Assembly: GCA_963976815.1 (NCBI GenBank)
Contig: CAXBLU010000003.1
Coordinates: 124,001-188,000 of the forward strand
Direction of reading: 5' to 3'
Origin: JAHRVQ01 sp963976815
Lineage (GTDB): Bacteria > Pseudomonadota > Gammaproteobacteria > Pseudomonadales > Azotimanducaceae
Length of the DNA: 64,000 nucleotides
Shown: positions 9,662-18,394 of the stretch, in pieces
How positions within the stretch are numbered: the first letter of the stretch is position 1
Layout: the number at the start of each line of letters is the position of its first letter
Made by a program: the position numbers and the translations under genes
Notes under the pieces: model-generated
What the model was told of the DNA's origin: nothing
The model's input: only the letters and a program-made list of their open reading frames with translations
Database searches by the model: none

Positions 9662-11974
9662 ATGATCTCAACCACCCTCTATGCTCTGGGTCTGCTTTGT
9701 CGCTTTGGTGCGCTCGTTCTAGCCTGCCGACTGCTCTGGATCAGGTTCTCCTGGAGACTTGTGGTGGTCGCCCTCGGCGTGGTTTGGATATCCGTCCAGC
9801 CAATTATTCAGTACTTCTTTTCCGCCTCTATTAATTTCATCTCGACCGTCCAAAAACCCGAAGTCTTTTTTCTGGCCAGTATTTTTGCCCTATTTGCCAT
9901 TTATCAACTCTACGAGTATCTGGTTGATAACGAGCGTTTTTCCCAGAAGGCATCGAGTGAGTCCGAACGATTCGGCCGACGCCAGTCAATCCTATTGGAA
10001 CTCTCAAAACTACGCGGTCCTAATCTGAATGAAATACTCGCCTTGATTCTAAAGTCAGACGCCGAGGAACTTAATGTCGCTAGAACGAGTATATGGTTGT
10101 TTAACGATGATAGAAGCGGGATCGAATCACTCGTGCTGTATGACCAGGGTGTGGTGAGCACTGAACCAGTGCAACTTTTAGCCAAAGATTATCCCGCTTA
10201 TTTTTCAGCCCTTGATATCAACGGCATTATCACCGCGGACGACGCCCGAACCCATCCGGCAACCCGTGAATTCGAACCAGACTACTTACAACCCAACAAT
10301 ATTTTTGCCCTACTTGATGTGCCCATCCGGATAGATGGCGGGGTGCAGGGCATTATCTGTCATGAAAATTTGAAATCCACACGACACTGGACGGAAGAGG
10401 ATCAAGACTTCGCCCATTCCATCGCTGACCTTTGTGCGCTTGCCATTAGCTCAGAGAAACAACGCCAGACAGAGGCTGAACTGCAGGAAAGTCGGCGTCA
10501 TCTGGTTGACGCCCAGAACACCGGTGAGTTCGGCAGTTTTCGGTGGGATCTCAAGCCAGATCTAATGCTCTGGTCTGGCCAGGTCATGACCCAGCTAGGT
10601 TTTACCAATGATGGCCTACCTCAAACTGAAAGATTCCGCTCCAGAATCGTTGAAACATACCTACCCCAATACGATGATGTTTTGCGCAAAGCCTTTAAGG
10701 ACGAAAAACCCTTCCGCACTCGATTGCAGTTAAAGCCGGAATTTGGAGGTCAGTATTTTGAAGTGCGCGGCTCCTATCTGAATAACGAAAGATTTAAAGG
10801 CGGATGTTTTGAGGGCACAGTACATAACATCACCGAGCAGGTGGAAGCAGAGCAGGAAAAACAACGCTTAGAAGAACAGCTTATCCAATCTCAGAAGATG
10901 GAAAGCATCGGTACCCTTGCCGGCGGTATAGCCCACGACTTCAACAATATTTTGACACCAATATTAGGCTATACGGACGTTGCATTGGCGGAACTGGGGC
11001 CAGATTCTCCCATTCGACCCACCCTTGAGGAGGTCTTACACGGCAGTCTTCGAGCAAAAGATCTGGTGGAACAAATTTTGATTTTTAGTCGCCGATGGGA
11101 CGAAAAGACCGAACCACTAGATCTTGAAGACAGTATCCAGAGCGGATTAAAGCTGCTACGTCCAACATTGCCATCATCGATAAAAATTGAAGTTGATATC
11201 ACGCCTGGGCATAAGCTAGTAGAAGCCGATTCCACCCAGATGGTCCAGGTGCTCCTTAATCTCTGCACAAACGCCTGGCACTCCATGGAACCAGCAGGGG
11301 GCCTACTGAGCATACATTTATACCCCACCTCTAAAAACGGCACCGAGATGACCGCAGTATCTGTGTCAGACACGGGTATCGGTATTGACGCCGAGGCACT
11401 TGGACGGATATTTGATCCTTTTTTCACGACCAAAGATGTGGGCAAAGGAACAGGACTCGGATTGTCCGTGGTTCACGGCATTATTTCCAAACACGGCGGG
11501 GAGATTGTAGTTGACAGCAAGCCCGGCGCGACTACCTTTACCATCTTTATGCCGACTACCGACAAGTTGCCTTCAGTATTACCTCCACCGATTGAATCTG
11601 CAGGTCAACGCGAAGGGTCTATACTCTTAGTAGACGATGACGAGGCAGTCGCCCGAATACTGGAATCTATGCTCTCGGACCTGGGCTACCGCGCCGATGT
11701 GCATCTGAGCGGTAATTCTGCACTGGCAAGTTTTCAGCGGAGCGACCGACAATACGACCTGTTATTAACTGATTTGACGATGCCGAGCATGTCGGGAATA
11801 GAATTGACGCACAAAATTCGCGAGATTGATCCTGACCTTCCGGTACTTATCGTCAGTGGTTACGGCGAGGCGCAGGTCAACTCGCAACTTATTGGCCTGG
11901 AGCACTGTCATATAGTGACCAAACCAATTATCAAAGCTGATCTGGCAACAGCACTTAAAAAGGAACTTCACTGA
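9662..11974 (+). CDS. Hybrid sensor histidine kinase (GAF-PAS-HisKA-HATPase-REC)
   Basis: A 770-residue hybrid kinase. Residues 1-90 hold two or three hydrophobic segments. A GAF-like domain lies at about 110-260 and a PAS-like domain at about 280-390. A short coiled coil precedes the HisKA box GGIAHDFNNILTPILGY, with the His at about residue 425. The ATPase domain has NLCTNAWHSM, DTGIGID and GKGTGLGLS boxes, and the C-terminal receiver has LVDDDE, LLTDLTMP and TKP. The HDFNN form of the H-box is that of NtrB-like and many hybrid kinases. Its stop overlaps the start of the next gene by one base (TGATG), so the two are co-translated. Confidence 0.93.
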   Translation: MISTTLYALGLLCRFGALVLACRLLWIRFSWRLVVVALGVVWISVQPIIQYFFSASINFISTVQKPEVFFLASIFALFAIYQLYEYLVDNERFSQKASSESERFGRRQSILLELSKLRGPNLNEILALILKSDAEELNVARTSIWLFNDDRSGIESLVLYDQGVVSTEPVQLLAKDYPAYFSALDINGIITADDARTHPATREFEPDYLQPNNIFALLDVPIRIDGGVQGIICHENLKSTRHWTEEDQDFAHSIADLCALAISSEKQRQTEAELQESRRHLVDAQNTGEFGSFRWDLKPDLMLWSGQVMTQLGFTNDGLPQTERFRSRIVETYLPQYDDVLRKAFKDEKPFRTRLQLKPEFGGQYFEVRGSYLNNERFKGGCFEGTVHNITEQVEAEQEKQRLEEQLIQSQKMESIGTLAGGIAHDFNNILTPILGYTDVALAELGPDSPIRPTLEEVLHGSLRAKDLVEQILIFSRRWDEKTEPLDLEDSIQSGLKLLRPTLPSSIKIEVDITPGHKLVEADSTQMVQVLLNLCTNAWHSMEPAGGLLSIHLYPTSKNGTEMTAVSVSDTGIGIDAEALGRIFDPFFTTKDVGKGTGLGLSVVHGIISKHGGEIVVDSKPGATTFTIFMPTTDKLPSVLPPPIESAGQREGSILLVDDDEAVARILESMLSDLGYRADVHLSGNSALASFQRSDRQYDLLLTDLTMPSMSGIELTHKIREIDPDLPVLIVSGYGEAQVNSQLIGLEHCHIVTKPIIKADLATALKKELH

Positions 11975-12342
11975 TGCTCATCCTGGTCATTGATGACGAA
12001 AAAGACATATTACAACTCATCACCACAATGCTGACGGCGGAAGGCCATGAGGTCATCGCTGCTGAGGACGGTGAAAGGGGCCTGGAACTACTGCAGGACT
12101 TTGACGATGTTGAAGTGGTCATCACCGATCTAATTATGCCGAATAAAGAAGGTATCGAAACCATCATGGACATGCACAAGATCAGACCAGACCTAAAGGT
12201 GTTGGCGATGTCTGGCGGCGGTCGCGGCGGTATTTCAACCTACCTGTCGACCGCAAAGAATATTGGCGCAGCGGCAACACTTGCCAAACCATTCCGCAAA
12301 CAAGAACTCCTCGACGCCCTTGCGGACCTAACAAAACGCTAG
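11974..12342 (+). CDS. Single-domain response regulator
   Basis: A 122-residue CheY-like receiver with no output domain. The acidic pair is in LVIDDEKD, the phosphoacceptor in VVITDLIMPN, the Ser/Thr switch in AMSGGG and the lysine in LAKPF. It is coupled to the hybrid kinase by a one-base stop/start overlap and is its likely partner in a phosphorelay. The 3' end overlaps the convergent RND gene by four bases, the two TAG stops sharing a CTAG palindrome. Confidence 0.92.
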   Translation: MLILVIDDEKDILQLITTMLTAEGHEVIAAEDGERGLELLQDFDDVEVVITDLIMPNKEGIETIMDMHKIRPDLKVLAMSGGGRGGISTYLSTAKNIGAAATLAKPFRKQELLDALADLTKR

Positions 12343-15300
12343 GCCGTTTGGCTATCCAGCTTGTCTCCGTCTTCACCTTCTCGCCAGCGATGAAAGTCCT
12401 CAAGTATCATATAAGCTGAAGGTACTACCAGCAGCGTCACAACCGTGGCAAACAACACACCAAATGCTAACGACACAGCCATGGGGACAAGAAACTGTGC
12501 CTGTACACTGCGGTTAAACATCAACGGCATCAGCCCGACAAAGGTTGTCATTGACGTTAATACAATCGGCCGACATCTAGAAATGGCGGCTTCTAACACT
12601 GCGTCGTGAAGGTTCTGCCCCTCGGTTCGACGCCGGTTCACATTATGAACCAACACCAGGCTGCTATTCACCACAACACCAGATGCTGCAATCACACCCA
12701 TTACGGACATCATGGCAAGCCCCGCCACAAGGTCAAAGGTTTTCATAATCTGGTGGCCCCAGATTGCACCCAACATGGCAAAGGGGATCACGCTCATAAT
12801 AATCAACGGTTGCGTGTAGGACTGTAGCGGCACCGCCAGCAATGCATAAATGACAAACAGAGATATAAAGAACAACGGAATTAAACTCGCCGCTGCCTCT
12901 CCCTGCTCCGCCTGCTCACCTTCGAGACTGTAATTCACCCGGGGATAGTCGTTGAGTATCTCCTGAATCTGCCCCGCTCCTAGCGCGGCTAAAACCTCAT
13001 TGGCCGTGATCTGGGTGCGATCAACATCTGCAATCACATTCACCACCCGCTGCCGATCCGCGCGCTTGATCGAAGAAAACCCTCGACCGAGATCTGCAAC
13101 CGCAACGGTGGCAAAGGGGACTTCCGATCCATCAGCCGTTCGTATTCTCATATCATCCAGGGTGCTCAAGGATTGACGCTCGGCCTCGGGATAGCGAATC
13201 ATCACCCGGACGTCATCTCGACCCCGCTGAATACGTTGAGCTTCTTCACCGTAAAATGCCTGCCTTACTTGCCGGGCCAGATTCGCCAGGGTTAACCCAA
13301 GGGCTTCACCACCGGGGGATATATTGAGTTGTAACTCCTGCTTTCCGGAGCGGAAACTATCGGTGATGTCTATCACCCCGGGGTACTCCGCAAGTTTGTG
13401 ACGCAACTTTTCTGCAATCACCCTTAGATCATCAACATTCTCACCCTCCAGCTGAATATCAATGGCGTTACCCACGGTAAACAATGAGGTATTAAATTTG
13501 AGCTCAACTGCGTCGGGAATTTGCCCCGCCAGTTCTCGCCAGCGATTTGCTACCGTCCGGGTATCAATCTCACGACTTTGACTCGGCACCAATTGCAGTG
13601 TGACTTCGCCCAGGTGACCGCCGCTGCTTGCGGTACTGCCGCCGCCTGGAGGTCCGCCGCCACTACTGGCGCTCGGTTGATTGCCAACCGCTGAGAGTAT
13701 GTGGGTAACAGGAGAACCATTGGGGTATTCATTTCCCAGTTGTGCCGCCAGCTCTTGAGCGGCTCGCTCCAGTTTTAGTACCGCTTCATTGGTCACCGAT
13801 GCAGGGGTACCCAATGGCATGGTGAGTTGGGCAATGGCCTGATCAGATTCCAGGGGCGGAAAAAACGAAAAGGGTAATCGCCCGCTGGCGACAATTCCGA
13901 TACCGGATAAAAATGCTGCCAGGGCAATTGCTACGGTGATGTAACGAGCATTAGTCGCCCGAATCACAAAGCGCCGAAAGTTAACGAAGATCAGAGTTTC
14001 AACTTTTGTCGAAAAGGATTTCTGGAAGTTAATGATTCGATGGGAGACCACCTGCGCAATACCGGTCTTGTACAACACAAAGGCCATCACCAATGCGACA
14101 CAGACGAGATTAATAAAGCTCGCCACACCCCAGGCAATCTGGGACAGAATAATGGCCATCACCGGGATCATCATCAGACCAACCTCACCGACCTCAGACT
14201 CAACACTCTGATTACCCAGGTGAGCAGGCAATATGATCTGGGATTCAACCAACGAAAATATCAGGCAACAGATCACCACCGTCGCAATCACACCAAATAT
14301 CTGACCCATGGTGCCAGGCCCTAACATCAAAGGCATAAACGCGGTGATTGTCGTCAACACGCCAAAGATGACAGGCACAGAAACCTGTTGCGTGCCCTGA
14401 ATGGCGCCCTGCAACATATTGCCCGTACGCAATTGGTTGGCGTAGACGTTTTCTCCCACCACCACCGCATCGTCCACCAGTATCCCTAACACTAAAATAA
14501 AGCCGAACAGGGAGATGGCATCAATTGACAATCCAACATTTGCAGCCAGGGCAAGGGCACCGAGGAATGCAACGGGTACACCGGCACTGACCCAAAACGC
14601 TAATCTTGGTCTGAGGAACAGGGCGAGCAATAACAGCACCATTAAGAAACCCTGTCGAGCACTGCTTAACAAAGTATCAAGCCGATCCCGCAACAACATA
14701 GAGCCATCATTCCAGATGATAAGCTTCACGCCCTCCGGAAGTCTTTCCGGCGCACGGTCCAGATAGGCTTTAACGGTTTTGGTGATTTCAAGAATATCCT
14801 GATCACCCACCCGGGATACTCGAATCAGAGCAGCGGGTTTACCGTCAAAGCGCAGCATCTGATCGGTATCTTCAAAACCATCAATTACGCTGGCAACATC
14901 TTTAACCTTTAGCCGTGAACCGTCTGGCCGGGTAAACAGCACCAGGTCTTCAAACTCCGAACCCCAATAGGCCTGCCCTTTGGTTCGAAGCAGAATCTCA
15001 CCGCCTTCGGTCTTGATGGAGCCACCCGGTAAATCCAGGGAGCGAAGCCTAACGGCGGTTGCGACCTGCTCAAAACTCAAATTGTATTGGCGCAGCGCCG
15101 CTTCGGACACTTCAATCGACACCTCATAGGGCCGGGTATTTTTGAGCTCTACTTGAGTCACGTTGGGCAGAGCGGCAATGTCATCTCGAACCTGCTGGCC
15201 GAGAATCTTTAGGGTCTTTTCATCGTCGGGACCGGTAATGGCTATATCCAATACCGCCCGGACCACAGAGACTAGTGTCACAATGGGTTTTTCAGTTTCT

Positions 15301-15662
15301 GCCGGAAAGGTGTCGATGGCATCAACCCGGCTCTTCACATCATCTAACGCTTTAGATTCGTCCGTATCTTCAAACAACTCAACCTGAATCGAGCAAACAC
15401 CCTCATTTGCCGAGGAACGAATCTGCTCGATTCCCTCAATGCCTTCCAACTCCTCTTCGATACGGATACAAACGCCCTGCTCTACCTCTTCCGGTGCAGC
15501 ACCCAGATAGGGCACCGTGACCGTGATGATTGGCACACTAATATCTGGAAAGGATTTTTGTGGAATCTGGGTGATGGCCGCCATTCCAGAAAATATAATC
15601 AGCAGCATTAGCAAATTGGCAGCAATATGGTTGTTCGCGAACCAGGCGATGATGGGTTTCAT
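12339..15662 (-). CDS. RND efflux transporter permease (HAE1/AcrB-like)
   Basis: A 1107-residue inner-membrane RND transporter with the typical plan: TM1 at the N-terminus, a large periplasmic porter loop, a TM2-6 cluster that includes GILVDDAVVV GENV in TM4 (the paired Asp of the proton relay), a second loop, and TM8-12. A Gly/Ser-rich insert (SSGGGPPGGGS) lies in the second periplasmic loop. It would export drugs or other hydrophobic compounds with the adaptor encoded just upstream. The start overlaps the adaptor stop by ATGA. No outer-membrane TolC-like gene is adjacent. Confidence 0.95.
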   Translation of the reverse strand: MKPIIAWFANNHIAANLLMLLIIFSGMAAITQIPQKSFPDISVPIITVTVPYLGAAPEEVEQGVCIRIEEELEGIEGIEQIRSSANEGVCSIQVELFEDTDESKALDDVKSRVDAIDTFPAETEKPIVTLVSVVRAVLDIAITGPDDEKTLKILGQQVRDDIAALPNVTQVELKNTRPYEVSIEVSEAALRQYNLSFEQVATAVRLRSLDLPGGSIKTEGGEILLRTKGQAYWGSEFEDLVLFTRPDGSRLKVKDVASVIDGFEDTDQMLRFDGKPAALIRVSRVGDQDILEITKTVKAYLDRAPERLPEGVKLIIWNDGSMLLRDRLDTLLSSARQGFLMVLLLLALFLRPRLAFWVSAGVPVAFLGALALAANVGLSIDAISLFGFILVLGILVDDAVVVGENVYANQLRTGNMLQGAIQGTQQVSVPVIFGVLTTITAFMPLMLGPGTMGQIFGVIATVVICCLIFSLVESQIILPAHLGNQSVESEVGEVGLMMIPVMAIILSQIAWGVASFINLVCVALVMAFVLYKTGIAQVVSHRIINFQKSFSTKVETLIFVNFRRFVIRATNARYITVAIALAAFLSGIGIVASGRLPFSFFPPLESDQAIAQLTMPLGTPASVTNEAVLKLERAAQELAAQLGNEYPNGSPVTHILSAVGNQPSASSGGGPPGGGSTASSGGHLGEVTLQLVPSQSREIDTRTVANRWRELAGQIPDAVELKFNTSLFTVGNAIDIQLEGENVDDLRVIAEKLRHKLAEYPGVIDITDSFRSGKQELQLNISPGGEALGLTLANLARQVRQAFYGEEAQRIQRGRDDVRVMIRYPEAERQSLSTLDDMRIRTADGSEVPFATVAVADLGRGFSSIKRADRQRVVNVIADVDRTQITANEVLAALGAGQIQEILNDYPRVNYSLEGEQAEQGEAAASLIPLFFISLFVIYALLAVPLQSYTQPLIIMSVIPFAMLGAIWGHQIMKTFDLVAGLAMMSVMGVIAASGVVVNSSLVLVHNVNRRRTEGQNLHDAVLEAAISRCRPIVLTSMTTFVGLMPLMFNRSVQAQFLVPMAVSLAFGVLFATVVTLLVVPSAYMILEDFHRWREGEDGDKLDSQTA

Positions 15663-16825
15663 CGATTTGCTACCTCATTACCTGGGATTGGCATACGCAC
15701 CATCATGCCATCCAGGGCGGTTTCTAATGGAGAAATACAGACCCGTTCGCCGGCTTCAAGCCCGCCCTTGATATAGATCTGGTCCTCCACTTCCCGAAGC
15801 ACCACCACATCACGAAACTGTAATCGATTCTGGGCATCCACCACATACACCTGGGACTTACCTCGAAGGGCAATCCTTGGCAGGACAATCACGTTATCGA
15901 ATGCCTGGCCTTGAATCTCTGCACTGACAAATAAACCAATCGAGAGGGGCGGCTTTTCATTATCTGTCTCGTAGGGAGACAGAACCCTGGCAACCACGTT
16001 AACCATTCGAGTTTGTGGATCAATTTCACCCTCGGTGCGGACCACTTCCCCCAGCCACTGATATTCATCACCGCCAAAGGAGGCGTTCAATTTTACTGCG
16101 GCGAGTTGCTTGTCACTTGCATTCGAATTACCGGCAATTGGCATTTTCACAAACTCAAGTTCTTCGTCTTTGATCGGCAGCCGCACCTCAACATAATCGG
16201 TAGCATAAATCGTCGCAATGGGATTGCCGCGATTAACAAACTGCCCAACATCAACGCGTTTTGACCTGACCCGACCATCAAAGGGCGCCAGCAGTTGTGT
16301 GCGCGCCAAATCTCTTTCAGCCTTTGCCAGCCTGGCTCTGGATTCCTGCAGGTTTGCCTCGGCAACCCGGAAGCGGTTCAGGGCGTCGTCGCTCTGGGAA
16401 TCAGAGGTCAGATTCTTTTCAGATAAATCTATCTGGCGAGAATTAGCCCGGCGAGCAATGTTCAACTCACTCTCAGCTCTGGTTAGAGATGCCTTGGCTT
16501 GTACTAACGCAAGTTCGTAGTCGAGGGGCTCAACGGTGACCAGCACGTCATCTTTTTTGAAGAATCCGCCGGATACCATTGCTGGAGAAACCGCCAGTAC
16601 CCGGCCGGAAACCTCGGGGGTCAATTCGCTTTCGGTGCGGGGTGCCACGGTGCCGTGGGTAGTAGCGGTCATCTGAATAGTTTCAGGGTTGACCGTGACA
16701 ACTCGAACGAGGGGCGCCAGGGGTACAACGGGATGGGGATCAAGCTTGGGCCCAGACTTGATCAGCATCACCATATTGGCAACACCAAACACCACGACGA
16801 TGATCGCAATAATGAGTTGTTTCAT
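15659..16825 (-). CDS. RND efflux periplasmic adaptor (membrane fusion protein)
   Basis: A 388-residue HlyD/AcrA-type adaptor. An N-terminal membrane anchor (MKQLIIAIIVVVFGVANMV) is followed by a biotinyl-lipoyl-like half-motif, an alpha-helical hairpin, the second lipoyl half (LLAPFDGRVRSKRVDVGQFV) and beta-barrel domains. The open frame runs to 17026, but ATG at 16823-16825 gives the membrane anchor and an ATGA overlap with the tetR stop. Its own stop overlaps the start of the permease gene in the same way. It links the inner-membrane pump to an outer-membrane channel encoded elsewhere. Confidence 0.93.
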   Translation of the reverse strand: MKQLIIAIIVVVFGVANMVMLIKSGPKLDPHPVVPLAPLVRVVTVNPETIQMTATTHGTVAPRTESELTPEVSGRVLAVSPAMVSGGFFKKDDVLVTVEPLDYELALVQAKASLTRAESELNIARRANSRQIDLSEKNLTSDSQSDDALNRFRVAEANLQESRARLAKAERDLARTQLLAPFDGRVRSKRVDVGQFVNRGNPIATIYATDYVEVRLPIKDEELEFVKMPIAGNSNASDKQLAAVKLNASFGGDEYQWLGEVVRTEGEIDPQTRMVNVVARVLSPYETDNEKPPLSIGLFVSAEIQGQAFDNVIVLPRIALRGKSQVYVVDAQNRLQFRDVVVLREVEDQIYIKGGLEAGERVCISPLETALDGMMVRMPIPGNEVANR

Positions 16826-17469
16826 TTTGTTTCTCCAGAGCCTTTTGTTTTCAAAGCGCCTTTCGTTTTCAATGTGGCTGGCACCGGAGCGGAAAACCCA
16901 GGTATTGCAAATTGAATAAGTCGTTGAAATTTGATTTCGTAAGAGTCTTCGGTAGTGCCAAGACCCAGCGGGGTCGGATGGGTCAGGGTTTTGAGCATTG
17001 CGCCGACGAGGAAATGAAAACGCCACTTCAGCTCTTGCTGGGGTATATCCGGCAGCGCAACCGAGATGGCGTTAAGAAAGCGCCTGGCCATTTCACCAAA
17101 TTGTTTTTCGAGCAGTGGTTTCATCACAACGTGGGGTTCGCTATCGATTCTGCCAATAATAGTAGGTAGATACTCTATCTCCTCGGAATGAATTAGGGGC
17201 TGCAAGAAAGCCTGCAGTATCGATTCAACAGTGAAGTTGCCCTCCGCCTCCAGGGCATCCAGCGCCGCCAGCCGCGCTTGATTAATAGGCTCTACCCGCC
17301 GCTCAACGATCGCGGCCAACAACCCTTCTTTAGAACCGAAGTGATAATGGGTCGCGGCCAAGTTCACATCAGCCCGGGCCGCAATGGACCGTAATGAGGT
17401 AGCCGCATAGCCTTTTTCCGCAAACAGCGCTTCGGCCGCATTAAGCAGACAATCCTGAGTTGAGGTCAT
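16822..17469 (-). CDS. TetR-family transcriptional repressor
   Basis: A 215-residue TetR regulator with the N-terminal helix-turn-helix (AAEALFAEKGYAATSLRSIAARADVNLAATHYHFGSKEGLL) and a helical ligand-binding C-terminal domain. It is the first gene of the tetR-adaptor-permease operon, so autoregulation and ligand-induced pump expression are expected. A palindrome 15 bases upstream of its start is a likely operator. The family is clear; the ligand is not. Confidence 0.93.
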   Translation of the reverse strand: MTSTQDCLLNAAEALFAEKGYAATSLRSIAARADVNLAATHYHFGSKEGLLAAIVERRVEPINQARLAALDALEAEGNFTVESILQAFLQPLIHSEEIEYLPTIIGRIDSEPHVVMKPLLEKQFGEMARRFLNAISVALPDIPQQELKWRFHFLVGAMLKTLTHPTPLGLGTTEDSYEIKFQRLIQFAIPGFSAPVPATLKTKGALKTKGSGETK

Positions 17470-17483
17470 ATCGAAGAATTAAT

Positions 17484-17499
17484 TCAAACGTTTGTTTGA
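17484..17499. promoter_or_regulatory. Likely TetR operator
   Basis: The inverted repeat TCAAAC-GTTT-GTTTGA lies 15 bases upstream of the tetR start. Palindromes of this form, of about this size, are common TetR-family operators in front of autoregulated pump operons. Placement is seen; binding is inferred. Confidence 0.6.
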
Positions 17500-17540
17500 T
17501 TTTCCCAGCATCAACCGCAGAACACAAGCGCAGACATTGA

Positions 17541-17605
17541 TTTAGATAATCCTGTCTAGATTTCCTGTTTAGATTTCCGGTTTAGATTTCCCGTTTAGAT
17601 AGTGC
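17541..17605. repeat. 13-bp tandem repeat array upstream of carbonic anhydrase
   Basis: Five tandem units begin with TTTAGAT or TCTAGAT, with period 13 (the first is 14). The three central units read as TTTAGATTTCC followed by one variable base and G. The array sits in the short region between the divergent tetR and carbonic anhydrase genes, so it may affect promoter spacing or bind a regulator as direct repeats. Confidence 0.8.
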
Positions 17606-17629
17606 GAAGGATTTAGTCCTTAGGATAGA

Positions 17630-18394
17630 ATGCGCGGCATGAAAAACGCTCAAAATGCTCTGGCCGCATTACAGGCCGGCAATGACCGGTTTGTAGATGG
17701 TACTTCTAACTACGACCCGTCTTTAAACGCCGTGGAACGCAGTCGCCTGGTTGAGAGACAGGAACCCTTTGCTGTTGTGCTGGGTTGTTCAGATTCCCGT
17801 GTGCCGGTGGAGATGATTTTTGATCAGGGTTTTGGCGACCTGTTTGTGATTCGGGTTGCGGGTAATGTGGTTGCACCGTCCCAGATTGCCAGTGTCGAAT
17901 TTGCCGCGGAACAGTTTGGCGTTCGCCTGGTGGTTGTCATGGGCCATACCAATTGCGGCGCGGTCTCCGCGACGGTTGATGCCTTAAGCGCTAACACCAA
18001 GTCCGAATCCCTCGGCAACTTAAAATCTATTGTCGATCGAATCCGCCCTGCCGTTGAAGGCTTGCTCGACCTCAATCTTGATAAGGATCAACTGATCAAA
18101 CAGGCGGTTCGCTCTAACGCGCGCATTTCTGCCAACTCACTACGCCACGGCTCCCAGTCCCTGGAAGGCCTGGTTGAACACGACAACCTGCTGATTATTG
18201 GCGCTGAATATTGCCTTGAATCCGGCAAGGTCGAATTCTTTGACGGCATGCCGGCATCAAGAACCGACAATGCCTCCGTCCTTGCGACGAATGACCAAAG
18301 TGCAGTCCCTGGGTATGGTCTTTTGGTCAAACTCGGCGGGAAAATTCGTGACCTTTGGGTCGCCTTTACCCGGATGCTGAATATTCGCAAATAG
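17630..18394 (+). CDS. Beta-class carbonic anhydrase with C-terminal extension
   Basis: A 254-residue beta-carbonic anhydrase, which interconverts CO2 and bicarbonate at a zinc ion in the cytoplasm. Zinc-site motifs are CSDSRVP and GHTNCGA, and the family-typical end of the domain is seen as ESGKVEFFDG near residue 206. The remaining ~45 residues extend past the usual end and are encoded opposite the 3' end of the convergent phosphatase gene (138 bases of overlap). ATG at 17630 has AGGA four bases upstream; ATG at 17639 is the alternative. Confidence 0.93.
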   Translation: MRGMKNAQNALAALQAGNDRFVDGTSNYDPSLNAVERSRLVERQEPFAVVLGCSDSRVPVEMIFDQGFGDLFVIRVAGNVVAPSQIASVEFAAEQFGVRLVVVMGHTNCGAVSATVDALSANTKSESLGNLKSIVDRIRPAVEGLLDLNLDKDQLIKQAVRSNARISANSLRHGSQSLEGLVEHDNLLIIGAEYCLESGKVEFFDGMPASRTDNASVLATNDQSAVPGYGLLVKLGGKIRDLWVAFTRMLNIRK

